A DNA stretch of 64,000 nucleotides from Adiantum capillus-veneris (GCA_014529385.2 CM043947.1:102059311-102123310); one strand, 5' to 3'. Shown: positions 45,871 through 57,172, counted from the first letter of the stretch. Made by a program: numbers and translations. Notes: generated by a model not told the origin, from the sequence alone.

Positions 45871-48800
45871 GTGACCTATGAGACCGAGTTACAATTGAAA
45901 ATATGCTTTTGGAATTGTAATGGATACCCATGGAATGCGAGGGTTGGCATTGATGAACTAACAAGCAAAGCCGATGTTGTACTTCTTGTTGAAACTTGGG
46001 AGCATGATACACAAAGGATTGAAGGCTTGGAGGATTACAATGTACATTCATTGATGTGGTCAAATAATCTCAAGCAACGAAGAGGACAAGGAGGGTTAGC
46101 ATGTATGGTTAAGAAAGGATTGGAAGATTTTGTATCAATTGTGAAAGATGACAAGTACAAATGTTATGTATGGCTGAAAATTATGACACCAAAAAGAGCA
46201 CCCATTTTTGTAGCCGGTTGCTACATTCCTCATCATGATTCTCCCTTTTATGCTTGCATGGATAGAGATCAACCATTTTCTGATTTGGAAGAGGACATTG
46301 CTTATTTCAAAGGTGAAGGTGATGTTATTGTATTTGGGGATATGAATGCTCGCACAAAAACATTGCAACATGATACTCAACAATTTGATATGCCATACAT
46401 TTCAAGGGAGTTGGAGGAAGTTCACTTGTATGATCGTACTTCAATGGATGAGAAAGAGCCGGATCACTATGGAAAGTTACTTTTACACATGTGTAATAGC
46501 ACGGGTATGTTCATTGCCAATGGTGTATCTTTGTGGAGTGGAACCAATGGATTTACATGTAGAAGACATAATGGGGATAGTGTGATTGACTATATGCTAC
46601 TCTCTGAAGCCATCATGTATCGCATAAAGAGTTTTATGTTTGGTCAATGGACCCCGGAATCCGACCATCGCACCTTATGTATTGACCTTTCATGTGGAGA
46701 AGCAACTAAGCATGATAATCTCAGCCAAAGGAAAGAGAAGTTATCACTATGTATGGATTTCAAACGGGCACCAATGTACATTGAAATGGTTGAGCAAAAA
46801 TTATGGATGACAAAGCTTCAATGTGATGCACCATTGGAAACTAAATGGAAATCTTTCAAAAAAGCTATTTGTTCTTGTGCGGAAGAATGCTTTGCCATAA
46901 AGCATCTCCATGGTATCAACAAAGATAGATCACGCAAAAGGTGGTTTGATAAAGAATGTCAAGATGCTCGAAAGTCCTTGATAAAGCTTGATGCAACTAT
47001 GGACAAAGACAACTATCAAAGTCATTTGCATACATACAAGGCATTGATTCAAAAGAAGAGAAGAAGATGGGAAGTAAAGCAACAAGAATTTCAAGTCCAA
47101 GAAAAGGCACATGCATGTGGAAGATTTTGGAGAAACTTGAGAGGCAAACGGATTGAGAATTTTGGTAACTTGAGTCTAGTGGATATGTACACACATTGTA
47201 GGCAATTATATGAGCAAGAAAATACTGAAAAAATACCATTTTATGGTTCACTCCCATGTATGCCGTCTTTTTTTACTATTGAGGATGTATGCGGTGGGCT
47301 TGAAAAGTTGGCCACTCGCAAAGCGGGAGATCTTCAAGGTATCAAGCCGGAGATGATCAAATGGACGGGAGATTTTACCCATGAGTGGATGTGTGATATG
47401 TTCAACCTTGCACTTCAACATGGTATGCCTTATGATTGGAGTACTAATTGGGTTAAGCCTTTGCATAAAGGAGGGGATGTAAAGAATGTAAGCAACTACC
47501 GGACTATAATGATTGGGTCTCTTATGGCAAAGTTGTTTGGGTGCATAATGGAAATGAAATTGAGTGATTGGGCTGAAGAGAATGACAAGCGTGCAAAGGG
47601 ACAAGCGGGTTTACGTCGATGCCATAGCACCATTGATCATCTTGTCACTCTTCGTGTTCTCATGGAAGAAAGTCGGTTGAAAGGCAAGCGATTGTATTGT
47701 TGTTTTGTGGACTTTAAGAAAGCCTTTGATATGATTACACGTAACAATTTGTGGAGAAGGATGGAAGAACTCCAAGTGCCAAGTGAGTTTACGCTTGCGG
47801 TTTCTCGAATCTATGAGAAGGTGATTTGTCAATTGCGCATGGGAAGAGAAATTTCAGAAATTTTTGTAAGCACTATTGGGGTTAAACAAGGATGTCCATT
47901 GTCACCAACTCTCTTTGGTCTATGCATCGATCAATTGGAACAAATGGTACTTGACTTTATGCAAGAAGAAGGCATTGAAGAGGTCACTATTTGCAATGCG
48001 GTAATCATGCTTTTGTTGTATGCGGATGATGTAGTGCTTCTAGCACACACTTTAGAAGATGCACAAAAGCTTATGGTTGTCCTTGAGAACTTTTTCTTGC
48101 ATAGTGGGCTAATTGTAAATGAATCCAAAACAAAGGTTATGCTTGTGAAAACCAACCATAAGGAGAAGCCATGCATTGTGTACAACAACGAGACACTTGA
48201 AGTTGTTGAGAGCTTTAAGTACCTTGGCCTTGAGGTTCCATCCAATCACAAGTGGCATGAATGTGCTATGCGTCGTTTGGAAGCGGGAAAGAGAGCATAT
48301 TATGCATTTGAGAATATGTGTAATGCGGGAAACATCAAGTGTTGGGTTCTCAAGAAGTATCTTTTTGATGCATTGGTGACACCGGTTCTTCTTTATGGAG
48401 TTGAAGTGTGGGGCGGGAGCATCTCAAAGTCTACTTGGAAAGAGTTTGAGAATGTCCAAAAGCGTTTTCTTACAAACTTTCTCCAAGTTAAGACACAAAC
48501 ACCATATATGCTCCTACTTCTTGAGTCGGGATCTCTTCCAATTGAGGTTATGGGCATGGAAAGGGTTGTGGAGTACATGATAAAGATGCGTCAAAACCCC
48601 TCACATCGACTTCCTACAATTGCATGGGAAGCAAGCAAAAAAGTTCAAAAGACGCATAAAAGCAAGATCTTGAGCACGGGATGGATGCAAGACATAAAGA
48701 AGTGGTTTGGGAGATGGGATGCATTACACTTGCTACATGATGCTTCAATTGACTCTCAAGTGAATGAAGCTTTTCTACAACGCCAATTTATTACGGCTTG

Positions 48801-49263
48801 GGAGAAATCCGGTGGGTCACGCTTCATACATTACACCACCTATATTGCCCCCAACTACAAAACCATGTTCTTCGCTGAGAGAGGAAACTGTACTCACACT
48901 TACATTCTTGAGCCTATTCCCTTGTCCGCGATACGCACTATCGCAGCAATTCGGCTTAGCTCCCATTTCCTTCGATGCGAGATAGGGCGTTGGGGCAATG
49001 GAGAAGAGTCAAATCGATTGTGCACATTATGCTCACTGCAAGTTCGAGAGTCTGAGTACCACACACTACTAGAGTGCTCAGCTTTTGATCACATCCGAAC
49101 TTGCTTCTCTCACATTTTCAGCCATAACTTAGACCTACACACTTTCCTCTCCCAGCCAAAGTGTGGGCTCTCCATTGCGACTCTCATCACTACAATTTTG
49201 GAGCATCGAGAGTCACTCATCAGCCATACACATACTACATCACATGTAACTTTGGTCCCATAG
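45871..49263 (+). CDS. LINE ORF2: AP endonuclease, reverse transcriptase, C-terminal CCHC
   Basis: 1130 codons without a stop. Endonuclease (APE type) residues: N17 in WNCNG, E41 in VETW, Y118, D157/N159 in GDMNAR, SDH 264-266. RT: FVDFKKAFD (from 612), KQGCPLSPTLFG (from 672), catalytic YADD 717-720. C-terminal zinc motif C1051-x2-C1054-x9-H1064-x4-C1069. It nicks target DNA and reverse-transcribes the element RNA there. There is no ATG at the start: codon 45871 is GTG, and the first in-frame ATG (codon 62) lies after two catalytic endonuclease residues. All key residues are intact, so activity is possible. Confidence 0.93.
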   Translation: MTYETELQLKICFWNCNGYPWNARVGIDELTSKADVVLLVETWEHDTQRIEGLEDYNVHSLMWSNNLKQRRGQGGLACMVKKGLEDFVSIVKDDKYKCYVWLKIMTPKRAPIFVAGCYIPHHDSPFYACMDRDQPFSDLEEDIAYFKGEGDVIVFGDMNARTKTLQHDTQQFDMPYISRELEEVHLYDRTSMDEKEPDHYGKLLLHMCNSTGMFIANGVSLWSGTNGFTCRRHNGDSVIDYMLLSEAIMYRIKSFMFGQWTPESDHRTLCIDLSCGEATKHDNLSQRKEKLSLCMDFKRAPMYIEMVEQKLWMTKLQCDAPLETKWKSFKKAICSCAEECFAIKHLHGINKDRSRKRWFDKECQDARKSLIKLDATMDKDNYQSHLHTYKALIQKKRRRWEVKQQEFQVQEKAHACGRFWRNLRGKRIENFGNLSLVDMYTHCRQLYEQENTEKIPFYGSLPCMPSFFTIEDVCGGLEKLATRKAGDLQGIKPEMIKWTGDFTHEWMCDMFNLALQHGMPYDWSTNWVKPLHKGGDVKNVSNYRTIMIGSLMAKLFGCIMEMKLSDWAEENDKRAKGQAGLRRCHSTIDHLVTLRVLMEESRLKGKRLYCCFVDFKKAFDMITRNNLWRRMEELQVPSEFTLAVSRIYEKVICQLRMGREISEIFVSTIGVKQGCPLSPTLFGLCIDQLEQMVLDFMQEEGIEEVTICNAVIMLLLYADDVVLLAHTLEDAQKLMVVLENFFLHSGLIVNESKTKVMLVKTNHKEKPCIVYNNETLEVVESFKYLGLEVPSNHKWHECAMRRLEAGKRAYYAFENMCNAGNIKCWVLKKYLFDALVTPVLLYGVEVWGGSISKSTWKEFENVQKRFLTNFLQVKTQTPYMLLLLESGSLPIEVMGMERVVEYMIKMRQNPSHRLPTIAWEASKKVQKTHKSKILSTGWMQDIKKWFGRWDALHLLHDASIDSQVNEAFLQRQFITAWEKSGGSRFIHYTTYIAPNYKTMFFAERGNCTHTYILEPIPLSAIRTIAAIRLSSHFLRCEIGRWGNGEESNRLCTLCSLQVRESEYHTLLECSAFDHIRTCFSHIFSHNLDLHTFLSQPKCGLSIATLITTILEHRESLISHTHTTSHVTLVP

Positions 49264-49438
49264 GTCATATTTGACCTCCGAGGACAATAATAAAATCTAT
49301 CTCTATCTCTCTCTCTCTCTTTGTGTAGCGGTCCTAGTCCACGCTTCCAAGACTAGGTGGTGCCCTCATCTCATTTCCCTTGTGGCGCAATGGAGTTTGT
49401 TTTGGTATAGAGGCCGCCATTCCAAATTTCCTTCGTCA

Positions 49439-49462
49439 TAAATTGGTGCCCCCACGGAGGAG
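49439..49462 (+). other. Gypsy primer binding site region
   Basis: Directly after the 5' LTR: taaat then tggtgcccccacggagg. A tgg start is expected for a tRNA 3'-end complement; I cannot assign the tRNA. Confidence 0.5.
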
Positions 49463-49488
49463 TTCTCAAGCAGCGCTTTGTCAATCCT

Positions 49489-49992
49489 ATGAAGGAAGAT
49501 CCATCAAATTCTCCGAGACTTCCACTATGGTCTCTTCAAGAAGCTCGAGAAAAGAAGCGTCTTTATCGACAAACGGCACGTATGCAGGTAAAGAGAGTTA
49601 ACTACATACACCCTTCTTTGCTTCAAGGAAAATCTTGTAGTCATCAAGTCCCTAGGTCAAAGCATTGTGTTGAGTGCTTTGTGGCTAGTTTGAAGACACT
49701 TCCTTTGAAGCCTCGACTTCAGGTGGTGAAAGCACTCTCAAACTCGGGTATTAACAAGTTTTTGGAGGGGGAGCTACACATCAATTGGGTGCGGTATTGG
49801 CAAGAGGCTACATATGGTGATGCACTCCAACTACTACTAGCAAGAAGGCTCAAGGTGGTTGAGAGGGTAGCCATTGAACCTTATGAACTCTACAAAGCTG
49901 AAGATAGTCACACCAAAGTTAGGCTAATCACTGGTGAGCAAATTCTTCGCATCTCTCAAATGGTGGGATCCAAGAGAGCTCAACTTCAATGA
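49489..49992 (+). CDS. Extra ORF between PBS and gag of the gypsy element
   Basis: 167 codons from ATG 49489, no stop interruptions. Basic N-terminus (EAREKKRLYRQTARMQVKRV), a CVECFVASLKTLPLKPR segment, acidic/mixed C-terminus. I do not recognise a domain. Tat-lineage elements often carry additional ORFs, though usually elsewhere. It is open in an element whose pol is broken, but a 500-bp ORF may survive by chance. Confidence 0.45.
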   Translation: MKEDPSNSPRLPLWSLQEAREKKRLYRQTARMQVKRVNYIHPSLLQGKSCSHQVPRSKHCVECFVASLKTLPLKPRLQVVKALSNSGINKFLEGELHINWVRYWQEATYGDALQLLLARRLKVVERVAIEPYELYKAEDSHTKVRLITGEQILRISQMVGSKRAQLQ

Positions 49993-50479
49993 AGTGCTTC
50001 ATGGAAGTTTGTATTTAATGCACCAATGAATAATCCCATTTTCTACAACTTTTAATCAGTTCAGAATATTAGGGTGAATGTGCCTATTGATAGAAAGATT
50101 TTTTTCCAACAAAGATTGGTCTATTATTTTGGAGCTGAGAGGTTGAGAGAGATATTGTTGTCCCCTGACCCTATAATATTTCCTATTTTGGAGTATAATG
50201 TATATTTTGATGTTCACATCTTCATCTTGCTTTAAGCATACTCCATGAATCATAGGGATTTATATCGACCTTTCCAACCTCTTGCTAGACAAACTGTGCA
50301 TATAATAGCTAGCACAAAGCTTAGGTTCCAAAACATCATAAGGAACTTACTAGGCCCTCGTCGTCTAGCTGAGATTAATGCATCTATCAATCCATTTATT
50401 CTACCCTTAATAAGATATGTTTTGGGCCTAGACGTTTTCATCTTTGTGCTGTATTGAGAGGAAGGCAACCCATTTTATG

Positions 50480-52695
50480 ATGGCTTTCCCTAATTTTTTT
50501 GGGCGTAGTGGGGAAAATGCTGGGGATTTTTTGGATAACTTGGAGATGGCTTTCCTTGTCTTTGGGAGGGATGACGAAGCATTGAAATTGAGAGCTTTTC
50601 CTTTGGTGCTCAAAGATGAAGCTAGGGTATGGTTCCATGCTCTAGGTCCAACCCAAAGAGCTGATTGGGAGGGATTGAAGGCGGCTTTCCTACGAAGATT
50701 TCAAAGAGCCAATTCGGCAAAAGAACTATGGCAACGGCTTCTGGCCCTTCATCAAGTTGACCCTCATGGTTATGCAACTATGAGTAAGGTTTTCTGAAAC
50801 TTTGGGGGCAATGGTCAGACTCACTAAACCCTGGTGAGCGAGCTCCCAATTGCCTCCAAAAGGATCGATTTATCTCAGGTTTGTACCCCTTGCTAAGGGA
50901 GAAGGTAAAGAGCAAATTTCCAAATACTTTTGAAGATGCCTTAAGAATTGCTAGGGAAAAGAATAGAAAGATTCTCTATCAAGCCCAAGCTGGCCAGCTA
51001 GCTTTGGGAGGCAATATCACAACTATGGAAGCTTCTCACATACCTCCAAATGTGCCTAATGCACCAGACCTCAATAGAGGTCAACAAGAAGATATGCTCC
51101 AACAAATAAACAATCTCACAAACCAGCTAGAGGATTTGAGAGTAAATCTTGTGCAGGGTGCAAGAAGGCCTATTGAGGGGAATGGTGGGAATCGGCCACC
51201 AATGCGACGTCAAGCAAGGGAAATGTTGTGTTACAATTGTTGGGAAAATGGCCACGGCATGTATAATTGCCCTCATCCCAGAAGATATGACTACCCTGTC
51301 AGAGGTCCTCGACAACAAGTAAGTCCTCCCCGTGCTAGAGCTCAAGCACAAGAGCAACCGCAACCTCAAATTTTGCAGCCACCTCGTGCTCAAGCTCAAG
51401 CCCCTGCTACTCAACCAAATGTGAGCATCATAAGGATGGAGGAGGTCCTCAAGGGCAGAAGCAACCAGGAAGAAATAGCTAAAGGGAAGATGAAGATAGA
51501 TGAAGTGGCTACAATGCCTATCAAGCGTGTGCGTGTCCAAGATGAAGTAAGTAAAGAAACAAGCAAGGATGCAAGCAATGAAGCAAGTACATCTCGGGCA
51601 ACTAAATATGAAGCCAAGAAAAGAAAGACCCGTACTAGGTCTCAAATTGACATCTCTGATTTCCCTATGGGATCTCAGACACAACCTTATGACTTGACAG
51701 CTGATGTGAATTCTCAAGGACCAAAGATTACTTGGCCACAACTACTTCATATCTCCCCAAAGCTGCGACGACAATGGTCAAAAATGGTGAGCACGAGGGC
51801 AAAGCGAAGTAAGCTAGTAAGTGTAATCAAAGCATATGGTCTCAAGGATATAGTGCCTTTGGTGGAGGCTCAAATCAAGGGACAACGGATTCCAAAAACT
51901 TACATTGACAGTGGAGCAGAGGTTTGTGTCATGACAGAAAATCTAATGCATCAATTGGGTTTAGAGGTAATGGAATCATCAAACTTTAGGGCAGAAATGG
52001 CCAATAATGTCTCTGTCACTTGTGTGGGTGTAGTGAAAGCTTTGAGAGTTTCTGTTTTTGGAATCACTACAGAGGTTGATGCTTATGTGATGCCAGTAAA
52101 GGGAGAAGGATACCCCCTTATTTTAGGACGACCTTGGCTCATGGGTATAGGAGCTAGGCAAGATTGGGCAACAGGAGACTTGGAGTTGAGGCCTCGCGTG
52201 GGTGGCCATAGTCGGAAGGTGGTTTATAACTTGAAGAATGGGCGACAAGAGAACCTTGAACTAGAGACGTCAGCTGATGAGTGGAGCTCAAGTGGATGCT
52301 CCTCATCCATGGACGAGGAAGAGAGTTCAAGTGAAGAGAGTGATAGCACTCTCGAAGTCATGGGCATCACCATAAAGGAAACTACCTCATCAGAAGACAA
52401 CCCAAGGATCCAAATGGAGAATGTGTGGGATGCCAGCCTAGAGAAGATGTTATCCAAGGATATAAAGGAAGAAGAAAAGGAGGGTTATGTAAATGTTCTC
52501 AAGAAGCATGCATCATTGTTTATTTCTGATTACACTAACATTACAGGTGTCACTGCAGTGAAGCATCATATCCATCTAAAAGAAGGGAGCAAGCCAGTAG
52601 TACAAAAACTAAGAAGATTAGGAGTTGTGCAACAAAATGCACTGTTGTCCGAGGTGAAGAGACTCTTAGAAGCAGGATTCATATACCCAGTATAA
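50480..52695 (+). pseudogene. Gypsy gag, protease and start of RT
   Basis: ATG 50480 (MAFPNFFGRSGENAGDFLDN). Retrotransposon-gag domain with WFHALGP and FLRRFQRA to about 50790, where a frameshift occurs; reading resumes before 50881 (LYPLLREKVKSKFPNTFEDA). Then come a zinc knuckle CYNCWENGHGMYNCPH, a Gln/Ala-Pro linker, and the aspartic protease with active site TYIDSGAE and a LILGRPWL flap-side motif. The RT N-terminus follows until a TAA at 52693, which sits in the usual YPxxDSEW stretch. Confidence 0.85.
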
Positions 52696-55639
52696 GATTC
52701 AGAATGGGTCTCCCTAGTAGTGGTGAGGCCAAAGAAGAATGGTAAATGGCGAGTGTGCATGGATTACAAGCCACTAAATGCTGCAACAAAGAGGGACCAC
52801 TTCCCTGTCCCATTTCAAGATGAGATTCTAAATGAAGTAGCAGGCCATAAACGATACACAGTGTGTGATGGCTACTCCGGCTACTTTCAAATACGCATTG
52901 CAGAGGAGGACCAGAAAAAGACTACTTTCATCACACCATGGGGCTGTTTTGCATTTCGAGTCATGCCTTTTGGTCTCACCAATGCTCCAGCCACCTTTCA
53001 AAGATTCATGAACATGGTCTTCCAACCTTACTTTGGTAAGTCTATAAGGGTTTTCATAGATGACTTTTGTATTTACAGCTCCAAAAGTATGCATCTCGGC
53101 AAGATTGATGAAGGATTTACTCGTTTAGCTAAGCTGGGTGGACAACTAAACAAGGACAAATGTCACATTGGGGAAAGCAAGGTTACACTATTGGGGCATG
53201 TAGTGTCCATTGATGGAATCGAGGTAGATCCTGAAAAGATAGAAACATTGCTAAATCTACCTCCCCCAACTTCCATCAAACAATTAATCTCTTTCTTGTA
53301 AAAGCTAAGATATTTGAGTAGATTCATACACTTACTCTCCCAAGTGATATTTCCTCTACAACAGCTGACTCGTCAAGAGACGCTTGTTTGGAGTGAAGAA
53401 AGTGATGGGTATTTTAGAGAGATGAAAAAAATGTTAGGGTCACTCCCTGTAATCCTCCAACCTTGTTGGGAAGAAACATTCTTTGTAAACCCTAGTGTGG
53501 GAGAAGAGTCCATTGGTGCTGCCCTCCTACAAAAAGATCCAAAAACATCCTTTATGAGGCCTGTGTATTTTGCTAGCCGCCTCATGGAAAACACAGAGAA
53601 GGCCTACACCCTGATGGAACAGCTAGTGTTAGCTCTCATGTTTGCGGAAACCAAATTTTGGCCATACTTGCTGCCAAAAAGGTTTGTAATTATCACTGTG
53701 GAGGATATGTTTCCCTATGCACTACAACATATGGAAATCTCTGACAAAATAGCAAAGTGGGTGGTGCGACTTCAAGAGTTTGATTATACAATACAGGTTG
53801 AAAGAACAACTTGAGCATGCTTAGCCGACATTTTAACAAACAAGTGCTATGAAAAAGTTTTCCATTTGAAGAGAAAGGAACTTCCACCACCTCCAGCTCT
53901 AGAGGCTTTGGTCAATGCTTATAGCCTCTACTTTGATGGAGTATACAAGAGAACCAAGGATAAGGCAGCTGCAGGCATCGTGGTCTTATCTCCATTGGGA
54001 GAGAGGATCCATGGTGAAGGGATCACTCTAAAAGATGTCCACTCCAACAATGAAGCAGAATATCAAGCTCTAATTCATGGCCTTTGTTGGTGCCTCGATA
54101 ATTCAATTAAGAGATTAAATGCTTTTGGTGACTCCATGCTTTTGGTAAGGCAAATGCAAGGTACATGGGCTTGCAAAAATGCCAGTCTCTATACTAAAAT
54201 GAGAGAAGCCAAAGCTCTTATGAGGAGATTTAGGGAGGCACAAGTACATCATGTGCCAAGAGACCAGAACAAGGATGCAGACCACCTAGCATCATCGAAG
54301 TTAAATGAGTCAATAGTGGGAGCAGTGGCCATCAAACTTCCACTTCAGCAAGGCAAGGAGGACTTAGAAGATATTATGCACATTCTGGAGCAAGGAGAGG
54401 CTCCTAAACACTTGAATGTAGGGGAAAGGCGATGGTTAGCTAGGAAGGCTACCAGGTATCGCATAGTAAATGATAACTTGTATTGTCTTGGTAAGGATGG
54501 TGTGCTTAGGAGAGTGCCTTTGAAGAGTGAAATTGAAGAGATTTTAAAAGCTTGTCACGATGATATGTGCGGAGGACACTTTGCACACGACATCACTAGT
54601 AGAAAGGTTCTACAAGCTGGGTTTACTTGGCCAAGTCTTCATCGTGATGTCAAATACTGGTGTCAAACATGTGATGAATGTCAGAAAGCAGGACCACGAC
54701 GGCTCATAGCTGAACCTCAGAACCCAATAAAGGTATATGGGCGCCCCCTTTGAGAAGTGGAGAATTGATGCCATAAGGCCTCTACCACGCACTCAGTCAG
54801 GTAAAGAGTACATCATCATGGGAGTAGACTACATGACTAGATGGGCTGAGGCTATGCTGACCAATAGAATTACTGCTAAGGATGTGAGTCAGTTCATCTT
54901 TGACCACATCTGTTGCCGGTTTGGCACCCCTCTTGAAATAATATCTAATAGAGGACCAGGGTTTAGAGAAGACTTGGTAGGAGAACTCATGCAGAAGCTA
55001 AATATTCAGCATCAACACTCTACTCCTTACTACCCTCAGTGCAATGGCTTGGTGGAAAAGGTAAATGGAATCATTTGAAAAATTCTCACCAAACAGGTAC
55101 AGGCCAGGCGCCAAGATTGGGACAAACACCTGAATGGAGCTCTACGGGCCTATAGAACCTCCTTCAAAACCACATTAGGGTACACACCCTTTTATTTGGT
55201 TTATGGAAAGAAGGCGCTTTTGCCCATTGAAGTGAAGTTAACAAGTCTTCAAATATTGGGTAGCCATGTAGGCTCTCAAAAGGAGAAAGTACATCAAAGG
55301 ATCATGGATCTAGAGAGGCTGCAATTGGATCGTGAAGAAGCCATCAACCACTATTCTCAAGAAGCAGAGAAGCGCAGAGAAAAGTTCATCAAAAAGCTAG
55401 CATCCAAAGACATCAAAAAGGGATCTCTGGTGCTTCGATATGACAATCGCTTCGACACTCGTAAGGATGGAAAGTTTCTTTTTCGATGGGAAGGCCCGTT
55501 CTTGGTCACCAAAAAGTTCAAAAATGGCTCTTACAGACTTCAAGACATTGATGGTAAAGTGCACAAGACCAGGACAAATGGATGGCGTCTAAAGCCTTAT
55601 CACATCAGGATAAGGTCAGCCCAAGATCAAAGAAAGTAG
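52696..55639 (+). pseudogene. Gypsy RT, dual RNase H and integrase
   Basis: Same frame as upstream apart from stops: RT (VRPKKNGKWRVCMDYKPLN, FGLTNAPATFQRFMN, catalytic FIDDFCIYS; 52720-53301), classical RNase H region (53314-53814), a second RNase H (YSLYFDGVYKR..AAAGIVV, NNEAEYQALIHGL; 53866-54300), integrase zinc finger (HFAHDI..WCQTCDECQ; ~54570-54690), a frameshift at a C5 run near 54745, integrase core (RIDAIRPLP, IISNRGPGF, GLVEKVNG) and a C-terminal domain ending at 55639. Stops at 53301, 53814 and 55078. The second catalytic Asp of integrase (normally SDRGP) is Asn here, so integrase is dead on its own account. Confidence 0.9.
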
Positions 55640-55663
55640 GCTAGAGGCATAAATACCCCTAGC

Positions 55664-55679
55664 CAGGTTTGGGGGGGCT
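55664..55679 (+). other. Gypsy polypurine tract
   Basis: aggtttgggggggct directly before the 3' LTR start at 55681. Confidence 0.75.
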
Positions 55680-55680
55680 A

Positions 55681-56977
55681 TGATCCGAGCCTATCACAAA
55701 TTTTTGTTTACTATATTTTGTTGGTTTTCCTTGCTTCTAGAGGTTTACAATAAAAGAAAGAGTGAGAACAACCTCTTGGAAAAATTTAAAAAATGATTTG
55801 ATGGGATTTTTTTTTTACTAGTTCACCGGAGGTGAAAGGTAGAGGGAGAACCTAGTTGGTAAAGGGAAGGGAAAATATGTAAATGTGAAAAGAAAAGATA
55901 TGACGTGGTTCTGGAGCCATGCACCCATGATTCAAGGGTCATGAGTGGCTCATATCATCATGGCTTTGGAGCCATATGATGATTCAAACAGATGGGACCC
56001 AAGTGGAAGACTTGGTAAAGGAAGGAAATAGACACATGATTTTGCTGGATTTTTAAAAAATACTTCCACTCCGATCCAAGAAAAGTTGTCTTCATCAAAG
56101 TTGTAGCTGATGAGCTGGAAATTCTGACAATATTTTTTTTATAATTTTTACATCTACGGTCTAGGAGATATGGCCAAAATGGCGGACGCCAGTTTTTTCA
56201 ATTGTGGTGGAGACCACCCCTCTACCTTCACACACACCCTTCCTTTTCCACATTGAGACCTTCTCTAAAAATCAGCCATTAGTCTTCTCACCCTCCCCTC
56301 CTTCCTCCTCTCTCTCAAGCTCAAAAAAACCCTCACAAATTCCTCTTCTAATCACCTCTCAAATCATGCTTAATCTTGTTGTAATTCATAAGTTCTCATT
56401 CAACCCCTTTCTATTATTACTAGATATGTATTGATTTTATGTAGATTCTTTACATTTTAAAATAAGGAAGCTCTTGGACTCAAGCTATGGAGGAAGGAGT
56501 GAAGACAACACAAGTGATGATGGAGCCAATTAGTTGCAAATTGGTCAACAAATCACTTGGAAGGAGCTTCTTCATTGGTTGAATGTCCCTAATCAAGATT
56601 CATTTGTACAAATTACACTTGGATCTTAACCTCACTCCTAATCACTCTCTTTCCTATATAAAGAGGGCCCCCCCTTTGTAATTTCAAGTCTCCCTCAGCC
56701 CCATTGAGTCTTTATATCACTCACCATGAGCCCATAAAGCTCATTCATTCACTCTATTCTTGCACATTCTAGAGTGCAAATTGTTTTATGCTAGTAACCT
56801 CCCCTCCTCTTACTTATGTTAATTAAGAGAAATCTTTTATGTGTGTGTGAGAGTGCTTGATGTGATTTTGGCTAATCCTTGAGTTGTTGTTTAGTAATCT
56901 ACATGCTATTTGTGTTGGGAGTGCTTGAAGTTATCCATTCCTTGTACACACACTAAGGTTAATGCTTCATTCATAGT

Positions 56978-57057
<80 letters not shown>

Positions 57058-57172
57058 TGTAGCGGTCCTAGTCCACGCTTCCAAGACTAGGTGGTGCCCT
57101 CATCTCATTTCCCTTGTGGCGCAATGGAGTTTGTTTTGGTGTAGAGGCCGCCATTCCAAATTTCCTTCGTCA
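55681..57172 (+). repeat. Gypsy 3' LTR, uninterrupted
   Basis: 1492 bp, tgatccgagcc to ccttcgtca, with a (TC)n tract at 56981-57053 near its 3' end. It is the natural empty-site control for the LINE insertion in the 5' LTR. Confidence 0.93.

Larger units (their letters stand above)
45341..49306 (+). mobile_element. Intact-looking LINE inserted in the (TC)n of a gypsy LTR
   Basis: The LTR reads gatc(TC)n up to 45340, then LINE sequence, then atctctatc(TC)n and ttgtgtagcgg from 49321, exactly where the uninterrupted LTR has gatc(TC)nttgtgtagcgg (56978-57060). The LINE has ORF1 (C-terminal part), a full ORF2, a ~45-bp 3' UTR and a tail that merges into (TC)n, with no poly(A). The decayed sister copy at 35540-39135 also ends in (TC)n. 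The 5' end is likely truncated, because the ORF1 frame is open back into the TC tract. Confidence 0.9.
43979..49438 (+). repeat. Gypsy 5' LTR, split by a LINE
   Basis: 43979-45340 and about 49307-49438 together match the 3' LTR 55681-57172. The break lies inside the LTR's own (TC)n tract. LTR divergence over the first 1.3 kb is low (a handful of substitutions and 1-bp indels). Confidence 0.92.
43979..57172 (+). mobile_element. Tat-like Ty3/gypsy retrotransposon containing a LINE
   Basis: LTRs start tgatccgagcc (43979 and 55681) and end ccttcgtca (49438 and 57172). Flanking gcgt (43975-43978 and 57173-57176) is a 4-bp target duplication; across it the disrupted copia reads on in frame. Without the LINE the element is ~9.2 kb. 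Gene order is gag, protease, RT, RNase H, second (archaeal-type) RNase H, integrase; the second RNase H is typical of the Tat lineage. Pol has four in-frame stops and gag-pol two frameshifts, so the copy is defective. Confidence 0.9.
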
